Assembly: GCA_023105745.1 (NCBI GenBank)
Contig: JALGQZ010000001.1
Span: 49,413,662-49,477,661 of the forward strand
From: Austropuccinia psidii
Lineage: Eukaryota; Basidiomycota; Pucciniomycetes; Pucciniales; Sphaerophragmiaceae
Reading direction: 5' to 3'
Length of the DNA stretch: 64,000 nt
The notes beneath the pieces were generated by a model, which was given only the letters and a program-made list of their open reading frames with translations, was not told the DNA's origin and made no database searches. The position numbers and the translations under genes are program-made. Numbering within the stretch: the first letter of the stretch is position 1; the number at the start of each line of letters is the position of its first letter. Below, in pieces: positions 10,652 to 23,578 of this stretch.

Positions 10652-12679
10652 TGTAAGGTTTGACTATGAAACAATAAGTAAAAATTACTAATTTATTACT
10701 TATTGTACTCTGAATGTCCTTATAAATTGAATAAATAAGATTAAAAATATAATAATAATAAATAATTATTATTATTATGGCGTAAAATAATTATATTATT
10801 AAATAAATATAATAATATAATTCATATTATGAAAATATAATATAATAAATAAATATATTAATATAAAATAATTAATATATTAAAAAGCTCTTTATTATTG
10901 TTACCAACAAATAATAAAGGCGTAAAAAATTGTTTTTTATTAATAAAAAACAATTAATAACAATAATATTACTAATATTAAAGTTATGAATTAATATAAA
11001 TACTATTTATATTAATTAAAGAGTTATTAAGAGAGTAATAATAGAGAAATTATTATAATAAGAGAGAATAACCTACTTTTAACACTTAATATAATAATTT
11101 TGAAGTATTTTACGCCAAAAAATATAAATACAACCTTTTCAAATTGTATTTACAATAAAAATAAAGAAAATTACAAATTATTCTGGATTTTTACGTGGAA
11201 ATGAGTTTTTAGAGAGATTTTTAACAAAAACAATTAAATAAATGATTTAATCACGTCAAAATAGATGATTATAGCAAGGTGGTCTTTGGTCTTCAATAAT
11301 ATAATGCTTTTATATATAAAGAATAAAGAAAATTACCTTTTGATTTAATTGATTTAATGTTTTTGATGCGTCTGAGGGGAAAACAGAGTAAAAAGAGCTC
11401 TATTTATAGTAAATACCTCCCTCCTAGAGTCCAACAGGCTTCTAGTAGACGTGTACTGATCATATCGACTGGAACTGATCAATATTTTAAGGTTTGAGGG
11501 TGATTACATCATGATCAAACCATATTACATCATTATTACACCATTATTTAGAGTTATCACTATAACTCTAAGTGTGATGACATCAGAGGCTTGGCAGAAC
11601 CCCAAATTTCGTGTATTTTATTAGTTTTAATCATAAACTAATAGTATTCACCAATTTTATCACTATTAAGACTGTTAAACTTAATTTAAGGTTTCAGTAT
11701 GTGATCATAACAGCTCAATTTAAGCTCAAACTTTGATCCTCAATAACTTTTAAGGTTTTCACGCTACAGCAATTCAGAGAGTGAATTCTGATAGCCTGAC
11801 ATAACCTTATTATGCTGCCAAGAGCTTTTCATTACATCATTAAAACTCTAATTTTGATGATTTTTCTTGTAACTCATCTTTTCTGTCGAAATTCAATATT
11901 TTAAACTTCAAACCTTGATTTCAGGGGGTTATACCCTGAATTTAATAATAAAAATTACATCATTCTTCACGAATGAACTAGGAGAATCCAACTGTGTACT
12001 TCTTTTTAAGTTTGGACTATTTTCACAACAAAGTGGTCAACAGCTCTGTTGATTTTTATCAATATTTCCTCATAAGTCTTAACCTTGTTTATAATTTGCC
12101 AAATAAAGTTCATATCTGTGTTCTTACAGTAATTACGTGGTAACTTTATTTTTGGTTCATCATTCTAGCATGTATAGTTTAGAAGATATTAGCTATGATC
12201 ACTGAATATATGCGTTGACCAAAAAAGTGCATATATTCAGGATAATTCCTTAAGTATTGATTTTGGGAATTAGCTTATTAATTGTTTTATATGTGGAATT
12301 TTGTGGGAAATCCACTGGTACAATTTATTTCACATGTTGTTTCATTAGTTTCTGAGATAAATAAGGTTTTATGATTTTTATAAGGTATTATACCTTATAA
12401 TTCCTTAAATATTGACTTTACAGATATGCCATAAAAGTGGTATATGTGTATTTTTCCATGGGGAATCCAATGGTATAATTTGTTTTACATGTTGATTCAT
12501 TGGTTTTTAAGTTAAACCAATTTTAGTACCAATTTATGGTATTTTTTGTATATTTGAGTAATTATTTTGAATGTATAATTATTCTAATTAATTTTAATAT
12601 AATTATATTAAAGGTATAATTATTATTAATCTTTTTTGTGACCTTTATTGGGTATGTGGTCATATCTCAAAGGCTCACA
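10652..12679 (-). repeat. TE-2 5' LTR
   Basis: 2028 bp, the same length as the 3' LTR, with about ten substitutions between them. Transcription of the element should start here: the minus-strand TATAAATA box lies at 11401-11408, about 1270 bp into the LTR, followed about 30 bp on by a pyrimidine-rich stretch. This implies a very long U3 and an R-U5 of about 0.7 kb. Confidence 0.93.
11401..11408 (-). promoter_or_regulatory. TATA box in TE-2 5' LTR
   Basis: TATAAATA on the minus strand in a GC-richer pocket (CTATAAATAGAGC), conserved in the 3' LTR at 2738-2745. Its position fits the core promoter of the genomic RNA. The start site was not determined. Confidence 0.6.
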
Positions 12680-12684
12680 CAAAC

Positions 12685-14189
12685 CCAGCATGGGTACCAT
12701 AGGAAGAAAATCATAAAGAAGGAATATGTGCTACATATATTGGAACAGAATTCCTTTATCAAGCAGGAGGAAGCTATAAAATGGACAAGAGTTGCCATAT
12801 CTTATGCCAACTCTTATTGAAAAATTGCAAAGACCCATAATTCTCTTCCAAGCTAGTAGAGTTATGGAAAAAAGAATATGATGAAGGAGGAATTTGCCTC
12901 CTTGATGAAATCCTTTCTCATAGGACCAAACACACATGTGTAATTATTGTGATAGATAAAGCTTTAATAAATACTATACTACATGAATGCCATGATAGTC
13001 TTTTATCTGGACATCTCTCAGAAGATAGGACACTAGAAAGGGAAAAAGCCATCTCTTGGTGGCCAAATTGCAGAAACAATGTTGCAGAATGGTGCCAAAC
13101 GTTTGACAGGTCCCAAAAATAAAACAGAGCCACAGGTAAGAAATTTGGCATTATGATGAAAACTCAATAACGACAATCCCCATGGGAAATAGTTTGTATG
13201 GATTGGGTAACAGCTTTACCCCCAGGAAGAAACAGACACGTCAATTCAGGACAAGTATTAGCTGATAGTTTCAGAAATTCACCAGTGTTCTTACCCTGTA
13301 AGAAAGATTATAAAGCTATTTACCCATCCATAATGATTTGGAATAGAGTTATGAGCCATACAGGCTTATTCAAAAATATCATTTGTGATAGAGATCCCAA
13401 ATTCACTTCAGCCTTATGAAAAAATATCCATAACCTTTTGGCACAAAGTTATCATTCTCAATAGCATATCACCCTCAAACATATGGACTAGCAGATAGAA
13501 TGATACAAACCCTAGAAAACATTATCAGAAGATTCTATGCTTATGGCTTACAATTCAGAGACTCTTATGGTGTTACCTGTGATTGGTGTACTTCAATACC
13601 AGCTTCAAAACTGTAATTCAAGACATAAAGTCATTCTTCAAGTGGTAAAGCACATGCAATTTTGGAAAAGGGTTGGAATCCAAGAATATCTTATAAAACT
13701 GTGAAAAAGGACTTAGTGGATATAAATCCAACAGAAATTAGCTTCAAAATCCTGCTTCAAAAAGCAGGCATCATGATAACAGATGTATGCAAGATTCTCT
13801 TAAATATCCAAAAGAAATATGGGACAAAATTCATAAGCCACTGGATTGTAATATAGAAGACTTTTTCTTAGTATCAACTCTCAAAAGAAGGAGAAGAAAG
13901 GAAAAATGTAAAAGTCCTGAAAGAAATGAGGAGAAGAAGTCAGAAAGAAAGGGAATACCTTGTGGGTTATAGAAATCAACTCAATAAGATTAATGGCTAA
14001 TTGAGAAAAATATAGCTAATTAAGATAAACTATGAAGGAGTTTCAGACATGAAAGAAGGCACTAATAGTAATAAAAGTAAGCATTATTGACATTCAAGAC
14101 AGAAAAGGTCTATTGAAGAGGCAGGACAGTGAATGATACCCCACTAAACTATATCAGATTGTGGTAAGTCATTTCTTGATGGTAGGGAA
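12685..14189 (+). pseudogene. TE-1 integrase and chromodomain remnant
   Basis: Resumes the TE-1 pol reading after the TE-2 insertion, from the PAWVP motif. Recognisable pieces are the HHCC region ([19 protein letters not shown]), [18 protein letters not shown]- and [14 protein letters not shown] core motifs, PRISYKTVKKDLVDINP, and a lysine-rich C-terminus near 13890-14040. It is broken by many stops and frameshifts. It ends in a degenerate polypurine tract (GATGGTAGGGAA, 14178-14189) just before the decayed 3' LTR. Confidence 0.88.
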
Positions 14190-14754
14190 TTTGAGCCTTT
14201 GGGATAGGATCAAATCTTCAAAAGAGTTAATAAAGCAACTTTATAAAACTTATTTCAACACTAAGAATTGAAATTAGAATCTTAAAATCAGTAAAGGCTC
14301 CATAAAAAGGCATAAATTATTGATTATCTCAGAAGCCAAACAATAGAAATGTGGAATAAATTACACCATTGGATTCTATAAAAAACCTACATATATGAAA
14401 TCTTAATACCATACCTTTAAACCAATGATTTCTGAGATAACCTTGAAATATGCACTTTGAGGATCAGCACATATATTAATAGTTTTCAGCTCATAAATTA
14501 TGAATTGAGCATGATAAAATGTTGAATAAAATATAGTATTACCATGATATAACTTTATTTGGACAGCTATAAACAAGGTTAAACCCTAAGAAAGGATATT
14601 GCACAAAATAGCAATAGGTGTTGACCACTTTATTTTGAAGGGGGTCTAAACTTCAAAGAAAGTAGATATTGAGATTTTAAAAGTTCAAAAGTGAATAATT
14701 CTGTAATTTAATCATTTTATTCAAGGTAAAACCCTATGAAATCTTGTTTTGAAG

Positions 14755-16912
14755 TGTAAGGTTTTTCTATGAAACTCTTGATAATAGTCGCAATATCAAG
14801 AGTACTATGACTGTCCCCAGTAGAAATATATAATATAATAAAATATTATAACCACAAATTTAAATATAATTATTAAAAAAATAATGATAAAAAACATAAA
14901 TTCAATTATTATTAGAAGAATATGGTAACTTATAATTATTTCATTATTGTTATAGTCACTGACAATTATAACAATAAGAAGTGTAAAGCTCTTAATGAGA
15001 CAATTGCATGTGGAAAATATGAATATTTAAACACTTATAAGTAATATAAATATTATTTATAAAAGAATTGAAACACACACTGTGCAGAATTAATTCTTAT
15101 AGAAAAATTCTATATAAAAAAAACTAATAACAGATAAAAAAATATAGAACTTCAGAGAAAACTTACTTATAATATTTATTTCATACAACAAGTTAAACAA
15201 CAACAGTTGTTATATTAAATAATCATTATAAGTTAAAAACATGCCAAAAAGCAATATTTTTAAAGATAAAACAACTTTTTATAATAAAAATTATGATTAA
15301 AGAGGTTTTAAGAGGAATTTGTGGATTTTCAAAAGATATTTAAGATGATAACTTTATATAATAAAATGTATTATTGATGCTTACAAGAATAATCTGAATT
15401 CTATGATTTCAATTCTTTAATTTTAATTAATAAAGAATAAAATAACTTAAGAATTACTTTACCAATAAGTTTTCATATTTAATAAAACTTTACCTGTTTA
15501 AATTTCTAATATGATTGGATTAATAATGAATGCTGGAAAAAACAGTGATGAAAAGACTCTTTTTATGTCTTCAGAGCAGCTCTCATGATTAATAATGAAT
15601 AAAGAGGGCGTGCTCAGGTCACAACTGAAAATCCATGCTTCAAAATAAAGTTCTTAACTTAAGGTAATTTATTTTTAATTCCAATTTAAAGTTACCAGTG
15701 TTATTCTTAACTCCATGTAACTTTAATCCTCTTTTAAACTAATTATTTTAAGTTTTTAATATAAATAAACTTATTTATATTAAAGTTCATCACATGAATA
15801 ACTTAAAAATAGAGTTTCAAGCAGAGATCTCTTAAACTCAAGTTTTAATTAATTTTTAAAGAAATTATAATTTTCTTTGAGCTTAATGAAAAGAGTAAAT
15901 TTCCAGGCTAAGTACCCAGGAAATTTATTTATGAAAGATACTTAAAGTTTCCTTTATATATAGATAATATTAAATTGTAATCTGTGTGAAATTTTAAAGC
16001 AAATCCATTAAGAATTGGATTTTGAATGAATTTTTGAAGTTATTGCTATTTTTCCACATGAAATAGCAATACACACAAAACCTTAACTTTTGATAAGGTT
16101 TTATTGCTTGTAGCCTTAAATGTTTGAGCTTATTTACGCTTTTTAAGCTTAATTAAGTTTTGGCAGTTCTTAAAACCTTAGATTCAAGCCTGCATATTGG
16201 GATTTACCCTTTGGCAGCTTGAAATTGTTGTCTAAATTGGGATAAACCAGTTTAAACTCTAATTTTGGATCAAAATCTAATCTTAAAGTTTAAATAAGGT
16301 TGAAAATCCTCCAATACAAGTGGACAACCTTGATTGAATCGTTGCAGATCCAAAAAGTTGGGTACCCCAGCTCTATTTAGTCTTTATACTTTGTCCCTCC
16401 TTTCTGCATGGATTTTGGCCTTTCATTTATTTAAAGCAATACTATGGCTTTAAACCCTTTTAAATTGAGCTCACGCAGGATTTACATTCTATATAGCAAA
16501 TCCTTAGCCAATTCAGTAAATATACACAACACCTCAATTTTAACTAAACTTTTGGTAAGTTTGCATAAACCTTATGCAACTTTAAATTTAAGCTCATTTA
16601 AGCTTAAATTTAACAATTTTAAAATATGTTAAAAAAGTTACATTAGTACTGTGAGATTTTTAAATCTTCCAATAACATAAGGAATAAGTGTTTTTGGACA
16701 TAACACCTTATGGGTGTACCCTAGGTTATTTTTGGTGTAGAATCCAAAAATGACATAATATTTATAACTTTGTTTATCCAAAAAAAAGTTATACTTATTT
16801 TTTGTTATTTTTATTTTAAATTCAATTAGAAAGTCTGTTGAAGACAAATTTAACTGTGTAGAAAGTTATTTGTGGCCTTATGGGTATGTTATCCATACCT
16901 CACAGGCTCACA
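14755..16912 (-). repeat. TE-3 3' LTR
   Basis: 2158 bp, outer end TGTAAGG, inner end CTCACA. It has the same termini as the TE-2 LTR, but the body is largely different, so it is a separate family in lineage A. The short open frames inside it (for example 16638-16847) show no recognisable domain. Confidence 0.92.
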
Positions 16913-17059
16913 TTCCCTACCACCAAAAGAAATTGTACCACAATTTTTCTTTTGTAGTATACCCCCAAGTTATTTGGGGGTGTATAATCCACTGTCCAAC
17001 CTCTCTACCTATACCTTTAAGTATGTAAAGCACACAATTCAAACTTTTCATTGAGCAAT

Positions 17060-18137
17060 TGGTCTTCTCTCATGTCTGAATCTTCTGAGAATTTTTAGGA
17101 ATCAGGTATTTTGCTCTCTACAATCCATTCATCCTCATGTTGTGGATTTTTATACCTGACTAAGAATTCTCTTTCATTTTCCCTCTAAGTCTTCTTTCTT
17201 TCAAGACTTTTAGTACCTTTGTATCCTCACTTTGATCTAGTGGGGGTACTTCTAAGGGTGTTTCATTTCTCAAAGGAAATAATTCCTTATCACTTGAAGT
17301 GTAATGCTTTACTAGACTGACAGGGAAAGTTGGATGTTTTTTTTCCAGTTCTCCTGACAGTTCTACTTGTACTGCATTTGTCCCATGAAGGGCTTTAATA
17401 ATAAATGGTCCTACAAAGGAATCTTTGAATTTCTTTGGGCCTTTAATATTATTAAAGCTCAAGGTTGAAACTAGTATTAAGTCCCCTCCTTTGAATTCTG
17501 GGGTCTTATTACTTTTATCCCATTTCTGTTTAGCATATTCAAAAGCATTATTCATGCTTAGATTTGCATGATGTCTCACTTTATCAATCAATAACTTAAA
17601 GCTTGAGGCAGATGGATGAATATCAATCAGATCTTTTTTCAAAGTATCAGCTGGAAGTTTGGGGTTCCATCATTTCTCCAACATTGCAGGAGTTTTTCCT
17701 GTTGAAGCATGGATGGAGGTCTTGTAGGCTAATTCCAATGCTGGTATAAGAGTACACCAATCATGGGTAAAGCCATCAGAATATTTAAACTCCAGGCCAT
17801 AAGCACAAAATCTTCTGATCATGTCCTCAAAGTTTTGAATCATTCTTTCTGCCAGCCCATCTGATTGTGGATGGTAGGCTGTTGAGAAGGATAGTCTTGT
17901 ACCCAAAAGCTTATGTAAATTAGTCCATAAGGCTGATGTAAATTTTGGGTCTCTGTCACTAATGATGTTTTTAAAGAGACCACTATGCGATATTACTCTA
18001 TTTCAGATCAAAAGAGCTGTATCTATAGCTGTGTCATCTTTGTGACATGGTTAAAAGATTGGTGTTTTGCTATATCTGTCCACAATAACAAGACATGCAT
18101 TGTAACTTTTATCACCTCCAGGTGGCAAGGCAGTTAC
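17060..18137 (-). pseudogene. TE-3 integrase core and chromodomain
   Basis: Integrase after the HHCC domain: DRYSKT- and [15 protein letters not shown] motifs, then [16 protein letters not shown] with the catalytic Glu, GPF module (SFVGPFIIKAL) and a chromodomain-like end. Stops interrupt it: a Trp to TGA change near 18003-18005 (for DTAIMIW), another near 17667-17669, and a frame break at about 17160 inside the chromodomain. The first catalytic Asp is in the adjoining segment (VVHMD at 18138). Confidence 0.88.
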
Positions 18138-19250
18138 CTAATCCATGTGAACCACCTCCCATGGGGTACTTGGTTCTTGAATATGGATCACTAAACAAAA
18201 TCTTTTACCAGTAGCTTTATTGGCCTTCTGGCATCTATCACAACTGTGACAGTACTCAATGACATCTCTTCTCCAAGATAGCCACCAGGAAGATGTCTTA
18301 ATTCTTTCCATAGTTCTGTCTTCAGACAGATGTCCAGAATATATGTTATCATGGCGTTCTAGTAGTATGGTGTTAATTAAAATTCTACTACATAGGACCA
18401 TGACACATGTGTGTTTAGATCTATGATATAGTATACCATCAAATAAATGGAATCTTCCATTATCATAAGATTTTTTCCAAATATCATCCAGAGAATTATC
18501 CAAGGATAGATCTTTGCAATCTTTGGCAAGTAGAGCAGTAAGAATATGATAATTCTTATCTTGCTTATAGCTTTCTCTAACTTCTTCAAAGAATTCTGCT
18601 ACAACATCCATGATATTAATTCCTTCAATCGCAATTTGAGGTTCTGCACTTGTAGGAACATAGGAAGGGTTGTCAAGTGTATTTGGTAATGCCAATCTAC
18701 TTAAGCCATCATCATTCTTATGAATATTTCCAGCTTTATGTACTATGGTCATATTGCCCCTATACTCCTGTATAGCAATCTGCCATCTTAACCTGTGTCT
18801 GTTTGGAGTTTTCATTTGAAGAAGTGATTTTACTTCATTGCAATCAGTAATTACTTCAAACACACTACCATCAAGATAGCAATGAAGCTTTTCCAAAGCC
18901 CAAACAAGGCAAAGGCATTCCATTTGGCTAGCTCCATATCTGGCCTCAGTAGGTTTAATTTGTCTTGAAATAAAACAAATTGGACCTTCATAAGGTTTTT
19001 CATTGACAATTTGAACTTTATGAAGAGCATCTCCTAAACCTTCACCACATGCATCAATATACAGCTTGAAAGGAATTTTCCAGTCTGGCATCAATAATAA
19101 TGGTGCATTGGTCAAGGCATACTTGCTTTTATCATATGCTTGAATCCTCTCCTGTGTCATTTCAAAAACAGTTTGTTGATCACAAATTCTGAATAATGAT
19201 CTGGAATGGATTGAAAAATCTTTAAGGTGTTGCTTGTAATAACTTGCCAA
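18138..19250 (-). pseudogene. TE-3 RNase H and integrase zinc domain
   Basis: Continuous 370 residues: RT connection (YYKQHLKDF), RNase H ([47 protein letters not shown]) and the integrase HHCC zinc domain (ERHDN...GHLSEDR...CHSCDRC). The first zinc ligand region reads LLERHDN instead of LHECHDS. Stops bound it on both sides. Confidence 0.88.
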
Positions 19251-20050
19251 CCCTTAAAAAGACATCATTTCTTTTTTGTTCTGGGGCATTTGTTTCAGTA
19301 AAACTGCAGCAACTTTGTTTTTTGTCAACACCAAGGCTCAGTCCTGAGACTACATGTCCTAGAGCTTTCAACTCATGAAGCCAAAAATTACATTTCTTAA
19401 GAGATATTTGCATGTTCACTTGAAGAATTTTCTTAAGTACTAATGAAAGTCTCTCTAAATGTAATCGCCATGTTTCTGAACAAATGATAATTTCATCAAT
19501 ATAAATGATTAACCATCCTTCTGACAATTCATGTGGGAAGATGGTATTCATCATTCTTTGATAATGCAATTATTGTCAATAATTTCCTAGCATGAGGTGT
19601 CAAAACATTCTGATGAAAGCCTTTTAGAGAATCCATAGAAGTAATGAATCTTGCTTTGGATAATTGAGTTAAAGTCTCATGAATTCTAGGGATTGGATAC
19701 ATGTCTGGAATAGCATAGGTATTCAGTGCTCTAAAATTACCAACCATCCTTGACTTATCATTATGCCAAGTAATGATTACTGGAGTTGTGACTTCTACCT
19801 CCTCATTGTGTCCAGCGTTTCTAAGAACTTCCAGTTTCATTAGCTCATTAATATGACTTTCTAATGCTTCTCTAGCCCTAGGGCTAGCTGGGTAAGCTGG
19901 TCTTCTTAATAGTGACGGATAAGGCCTTTCCACATTAAGAATAATGTTCACTTCATGGGCTTTTATAGCTCCAAGTGGTTCATTATCTCAAGTAAAGGCT
20001 TCCCTGTATTGAAATAAAACTTCAATAAGTTCTTCCTTCATTTCTAGTGT
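19222..20050 (-). pseudogene. TE-3 reverse transcriptase, deleted and active-site mutated
   Basis: RT from the pre-RT linker (ELTLEMKEELIEVLFQYREAF), with a stop at 19988-19990, through RRPAYPASPRA and FITSMDSLKGFHQNVL. A deletion of roughly 60 bases at about 19569 then removes the MPFGIKNAPS region and shifts the frame. After it the reading resumes with YQRMMNTIF and WLIIYIDEIIIC. The active-site box is YIDE rather than YIDD, so the enzyme is dead even apart from the deletion. Confidence 0.88.
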
Positions 20051-20866
20051 TAATTCAGGACTAATTTTGGGCTTTTCCTTTAACTTTGCCTTTTGCTTGC
20101 CCTTCTTATTGGTCTTTTGGGCTTGCTTGGGCTTGTATGGTACTTGTTGAGGCAGATGTTTTCTGGTGGATGCTTGGGGAGCTTCCACTGGGCTGTTTTC
20201 CTTGCCTTGGGCCAACTCCTTCTTCTGATCCTCTGATAACATACTTTGGTTTTTCAACCAAGCTTTTATCTGTTGGACTTGTCCTTTGCAAGACATTGGT
20301 GTCCAACCCTTCAGAAGTTCTTCTGTCTTTTCTGGCCCCATGAACTTCTTCACTTGAAGATAAGAGTTCATTGTGCCTATCCAAAGACTTGGGAGAAGTT
20401 CCCACTCTTGCTGTTTTGCGGCCATAAACCAGTTCTTGTACTGAGACTGGTAAATCTCCACTGCTGCCTGTTGGAAATGATTCAGGTCTAACAGAAATTG
20501 CAGTTATGTCAGTTTGTGGACTCTCGATAACAGTTTCAAAGGTTCTGGCTAACCTTTGGGAACTGGTGGAAGTTCTGCCATCCTCCATTTGTGCCTCTCC
20601 TCTGGGCTGACATTCTTGTCTTTTTTATTTGTGACTGGAATGTCCTGGTCCAGATCCATTTGATTGGATGGAGTAGATACTTCCACTTCTAGAAGGAGTC
20701 ATTTCACGTCAATTTTAAGAAAAAATAGACTAAGAATGAATTGAATTCACCTTCTGGACCTTTGAAGTGCTCTTTGGTTATCAAACCCCTTGGTTCTGGG
20801 CTGGTTTGAATTTCAATACAAACTTTGAGGCTTCAGAGTCTGAAGAGCTGTCTCTAATTGATGACA
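20051..20866 (-). pseudogene. TE-3 ORF1, fused to Pol by deletion
   Basis: Inferred exons: part of 20866-20750 (with a stop), 20688-20554, and 20487 onward. The middle exon reads as ORF1 (SNQMDLD, EERHKWRMAELPPVPK) with a conserved Met at 20659. A 66-nt intron (20553-20488; CTGAC branch candidate, TTAG acceptor) follows, and the next exon continues LNHFQQAAVEIYQSQY, WELLPSL, MNSYLQVKKF. It matches TE-2 and TE-11 in frame, phase and intron position. The overlapping gag frame has a TAA near 20622, so it is not the protein frame at this end. Near 20050 a deletion joins ORF1 to the linker in front of RT, in frame. Confidence 0.65.
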
Positions 20867-21394
20867 CTAGAGAAAAAAAGAAAAATTCAAGTTATTTTTT
20901 AAAACAATAAAAATAACTTGTAAAATCAACTTATTGAATAAACTTGTTTTAATGTAATTCATGGCAAATTACGTCAAAAATAAAGAAAAAATGTTTTTGG
21001 TAAAGATTTTTAATTTTTTAATTTTTTATTTGATTTTATATTTTCTTTAAATAAATAATAATTTGGCAATTAACAAGCTATTAATCAAAATTGTATTATC
21101 ATTCACTTTATACTAGAATAACTCAAAGAATAAATTTCAAGTCTGTGATGTGAAAAAGCCACTAGTTAGACATAAGAAATTTATTCCAAGTCACTCAATA
21201 GTATATTGTTTCAAACAATATTCTTAAGAAAAAATAACTTTATTAATATTATAAAGATTCTTTATAAGGCATAAGTCCCAAAACAGCCAGTATTAAGATA
21301 AATATGGCAATTTTACGTCAAAAAATAGTAAAATAAGGTCTAGAATATGATATATGTCCCAAAAATTGGTTAAAATCATGGCCAGGCCCCCAAA
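20867..21394 (-). other. TE-3 leader and primer-binding site
   Basis: AT-rich leader ending at the 5' LTR. The primer-binding site is 21375-21392 (one base different from TE-2). A strong pyrimidine tract and acceptor (TTTCTCTAG, ending at 20867) precede ORF1. No coding frame was recognised. Confidence 0.65.
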
Positions 21395-23578
21395 TGTAAG
21401 GTTTGTCTATGAAAATCTTGATAACAGTAGCAATATCAAGAGTACTATGACTGTCCCCAGTGGAAATATATAATATAATAAAATATTATAACCACAAATT
21501 TAAATATAATTATTAAAAAAATAATTATAAAAAACATAAATTTAATTATTATTAGAAGAATATGATAATAAAAAATATAATAATTCTAATAAATTATAAT
21601 TATTCTATTATTGGTATAGTCACTGACAATTATAACAATAAGAAGTGTAAAGCTCTTAATGAGAAAATTACACGTGGAAAATATGAATATTTAACCACTT
21701 ATAAGTAATATAAATATTATTTATAAAAGAATTAAAACACAAACTGTGCAGAATTAATTCTTAGTGAAAAATTCTATATAAAAAAAACTAATTTTAGATA
21801 AAATAAATATAGAACTTCAGAGAAAACTTCCTTATAATATTTATTTAATACAATAAGTTAAACAACAACAGTTATTATATTAAATAATAATTATAAGTTA
21901 AAAACACGCCAAAAATCAATATTTTTAAAGATAAAACTACTTTTTAATACAAATTATGATGAAAGATTTTTTAAGAGGAATTTGTGGATTTTTAAAAGAT
22001 ATTTAAGATGATAATTTTATATAATAAAATGTATTATTGGTGATTACAACAATAATCAGAATTCTAAAATTTTAATTCTTTACTTTTAATTAATAAAAAA
22101 TAAAATAACTTAAGAATTACTTTACTAATAAGATTTTATATTTAATAAAACTTTACCTGTTTAAATTACTAATATGATTGGATTAATAATGAATGCTGGA
22201 AAAAACAGTGATGAAAAGACTCTTTTTATGTCTTCAGAGCAGCTCTCATGATTCATAATGAATAAAGAGGGCGTGCTCAGGTCACAACTGAAAAGCCATG
22301 CTTAAAAATAAAGTTCTTAACTTAAGGTAATTCATTTTTAATTCCAATTCAAAGTTACCAGTGTTATTCTTAACTCCATGTAACTTTAATCCTCATTTAA
22401 ACTAATTATTTTAAGTTTTTAATATAAATAAACTTATTTATATTAATGTTCATCACATGAAAAACTTAAAAATAGAGTTTCAAGCAGAGATCTCTTACAC
22501 TCAAGTTTTAATTAATTTTTAAAGAAATTATAATTTTCTTTGAGCTTAATTAAAAGAGTAAATTTCCAGGCTAAGTACCCAGGAAATTTATTTATGAAAG
22601 ATACTTAAAGTTTACTTTATATATAGATAATATTAAATTTGAAGCTGTGTGAAATTTTCAAGCAAATCCATCAAGAATTGAATTTTTAATGAATTTTTGA
22701 AGTTATTGCTATTTTTCCACATAAAATAGCAATACACACAAAACCTTAACTTTTGATAAGGTTTTAATGCTTGTAGCCTTAAATGTTTGAGTTTATTTAT
22801 ACTTTTTAAGCTTAATTAAGTTTTGACAGTTCTTAAAACCTTAGATTCAAGCCTGCATATTGGGATTGACCCTTTGGCAGCTTGAAATTGTTGTCTAAAT
22901 TGGGATAAACCAGTTTAAACTTTAATGTTGGATAAAAGTCTAATCTTAAAGTTTAAATAAGGTTGAAAATCCTCCAATACAAGTGGACAACCTTAATTGA
23001 ATCCTTGCAGATCCAAAAAGTTGGGTATCCCAGCTCTATTTGGTCTTTTGCCTTTGTCCCACCTCTCTCCATGGATTTTGCCCTTTTATTTATTTAAAGC
23101 CATACTATGGCCTTAAACCCTTTTAAGTTGAGCTCACGCAGGATTTAAATTCTGTATGGGAAATTGTTAGCTAATTCAGTAAATATACGCAACACCTCAA
23201 TTTTAAGTAAAATTTTCGTAAGTTTGCATAAACTTTATGCCACTATAAATTCAAGCTTATTTAAGCTTAAATTTAACAATTTTTAAAAAATTTTAGAAAT
23301 GTTACATTAGTACTGTGAGATTCTTAAATCTTCCAATAACATAAGAAATAAGTGTTTTTGGGTATAATACCTTATGGGTGTACCCTAGGTTATTTTTGGT
23401 GTAGAATCCAAAAATGACATCATATTTAAAACTTTGTTTATCCAAAAAAAAGCTATACTTATTTTTTGTTATTTTTTTGCTTTAAATTCAATTCAAAAGT
23501 CTGTTGAAGACAAATTAAACTGTTTATAAAGCTATTTGTGGCCTTATGGGAATGTTATACATACCTCACAGGCTCATA
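21395..23578 (-). repeat. TE-3 5' LTR
   Basis: 2184 bp, partner of 14755-16912 with visible substitutions and small indels. The terminal CTCACA has become CTCATA at 23573-23578 in + orientation. The adjacent TGAAG duplication confirms the boundary. Confidence 0.92.

Larger units (their letters stand above)
1989..12679 (-). mobile_element. TE-2: near-complete Ty3/gypsy chromovirus nested in TE-1
   Basis: Full-length LTR retrotransposon, 10.7 kb. It has two 2028-bp LTRs with TGTGAGCC...CTTACA ends and a 5-bp target duplication CAAAC at 1984-1988 and 12680-12684. The internal region (4017-10651) holds, in transcription order from the right, a primer-binding site, ORF1, gag, protease, RT, RNase H, integrase, chromodomain and a polypurine tract. 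The LTRs differ at roughly ten positions by eye (about 0.5%), so it is fairly young. Lesions seen: one frameshift in the zinc knuckle and two in-frame stops in pol. It may still be transcribed and mobilised by intact relatives, but this copy is probably not autonomous. Confidence 0.96.
14755..23578 (-). mobile_element. TE-3: internally deleted lineage A element in the TE-1 LTR
   Basis: LTRs at 14755-16912 and 21395-23578, a conserved primer-binding site and polypurine tract, and a perfect 5-bp duplication TGAAG at 14750-14754 and 23579-23583. The internal region is only about 4.5 kb, against 6.6 kb in TE-2, because the gag coiled coil, capsid, zinc knuckle and protease are missing. ORF1 now runs in frame into the linker before RT. 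The RT is also damaged. The LTRs show clearly more differences than those of TE-2, so it is older. It could only move in trans. Confidence 0.95.
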
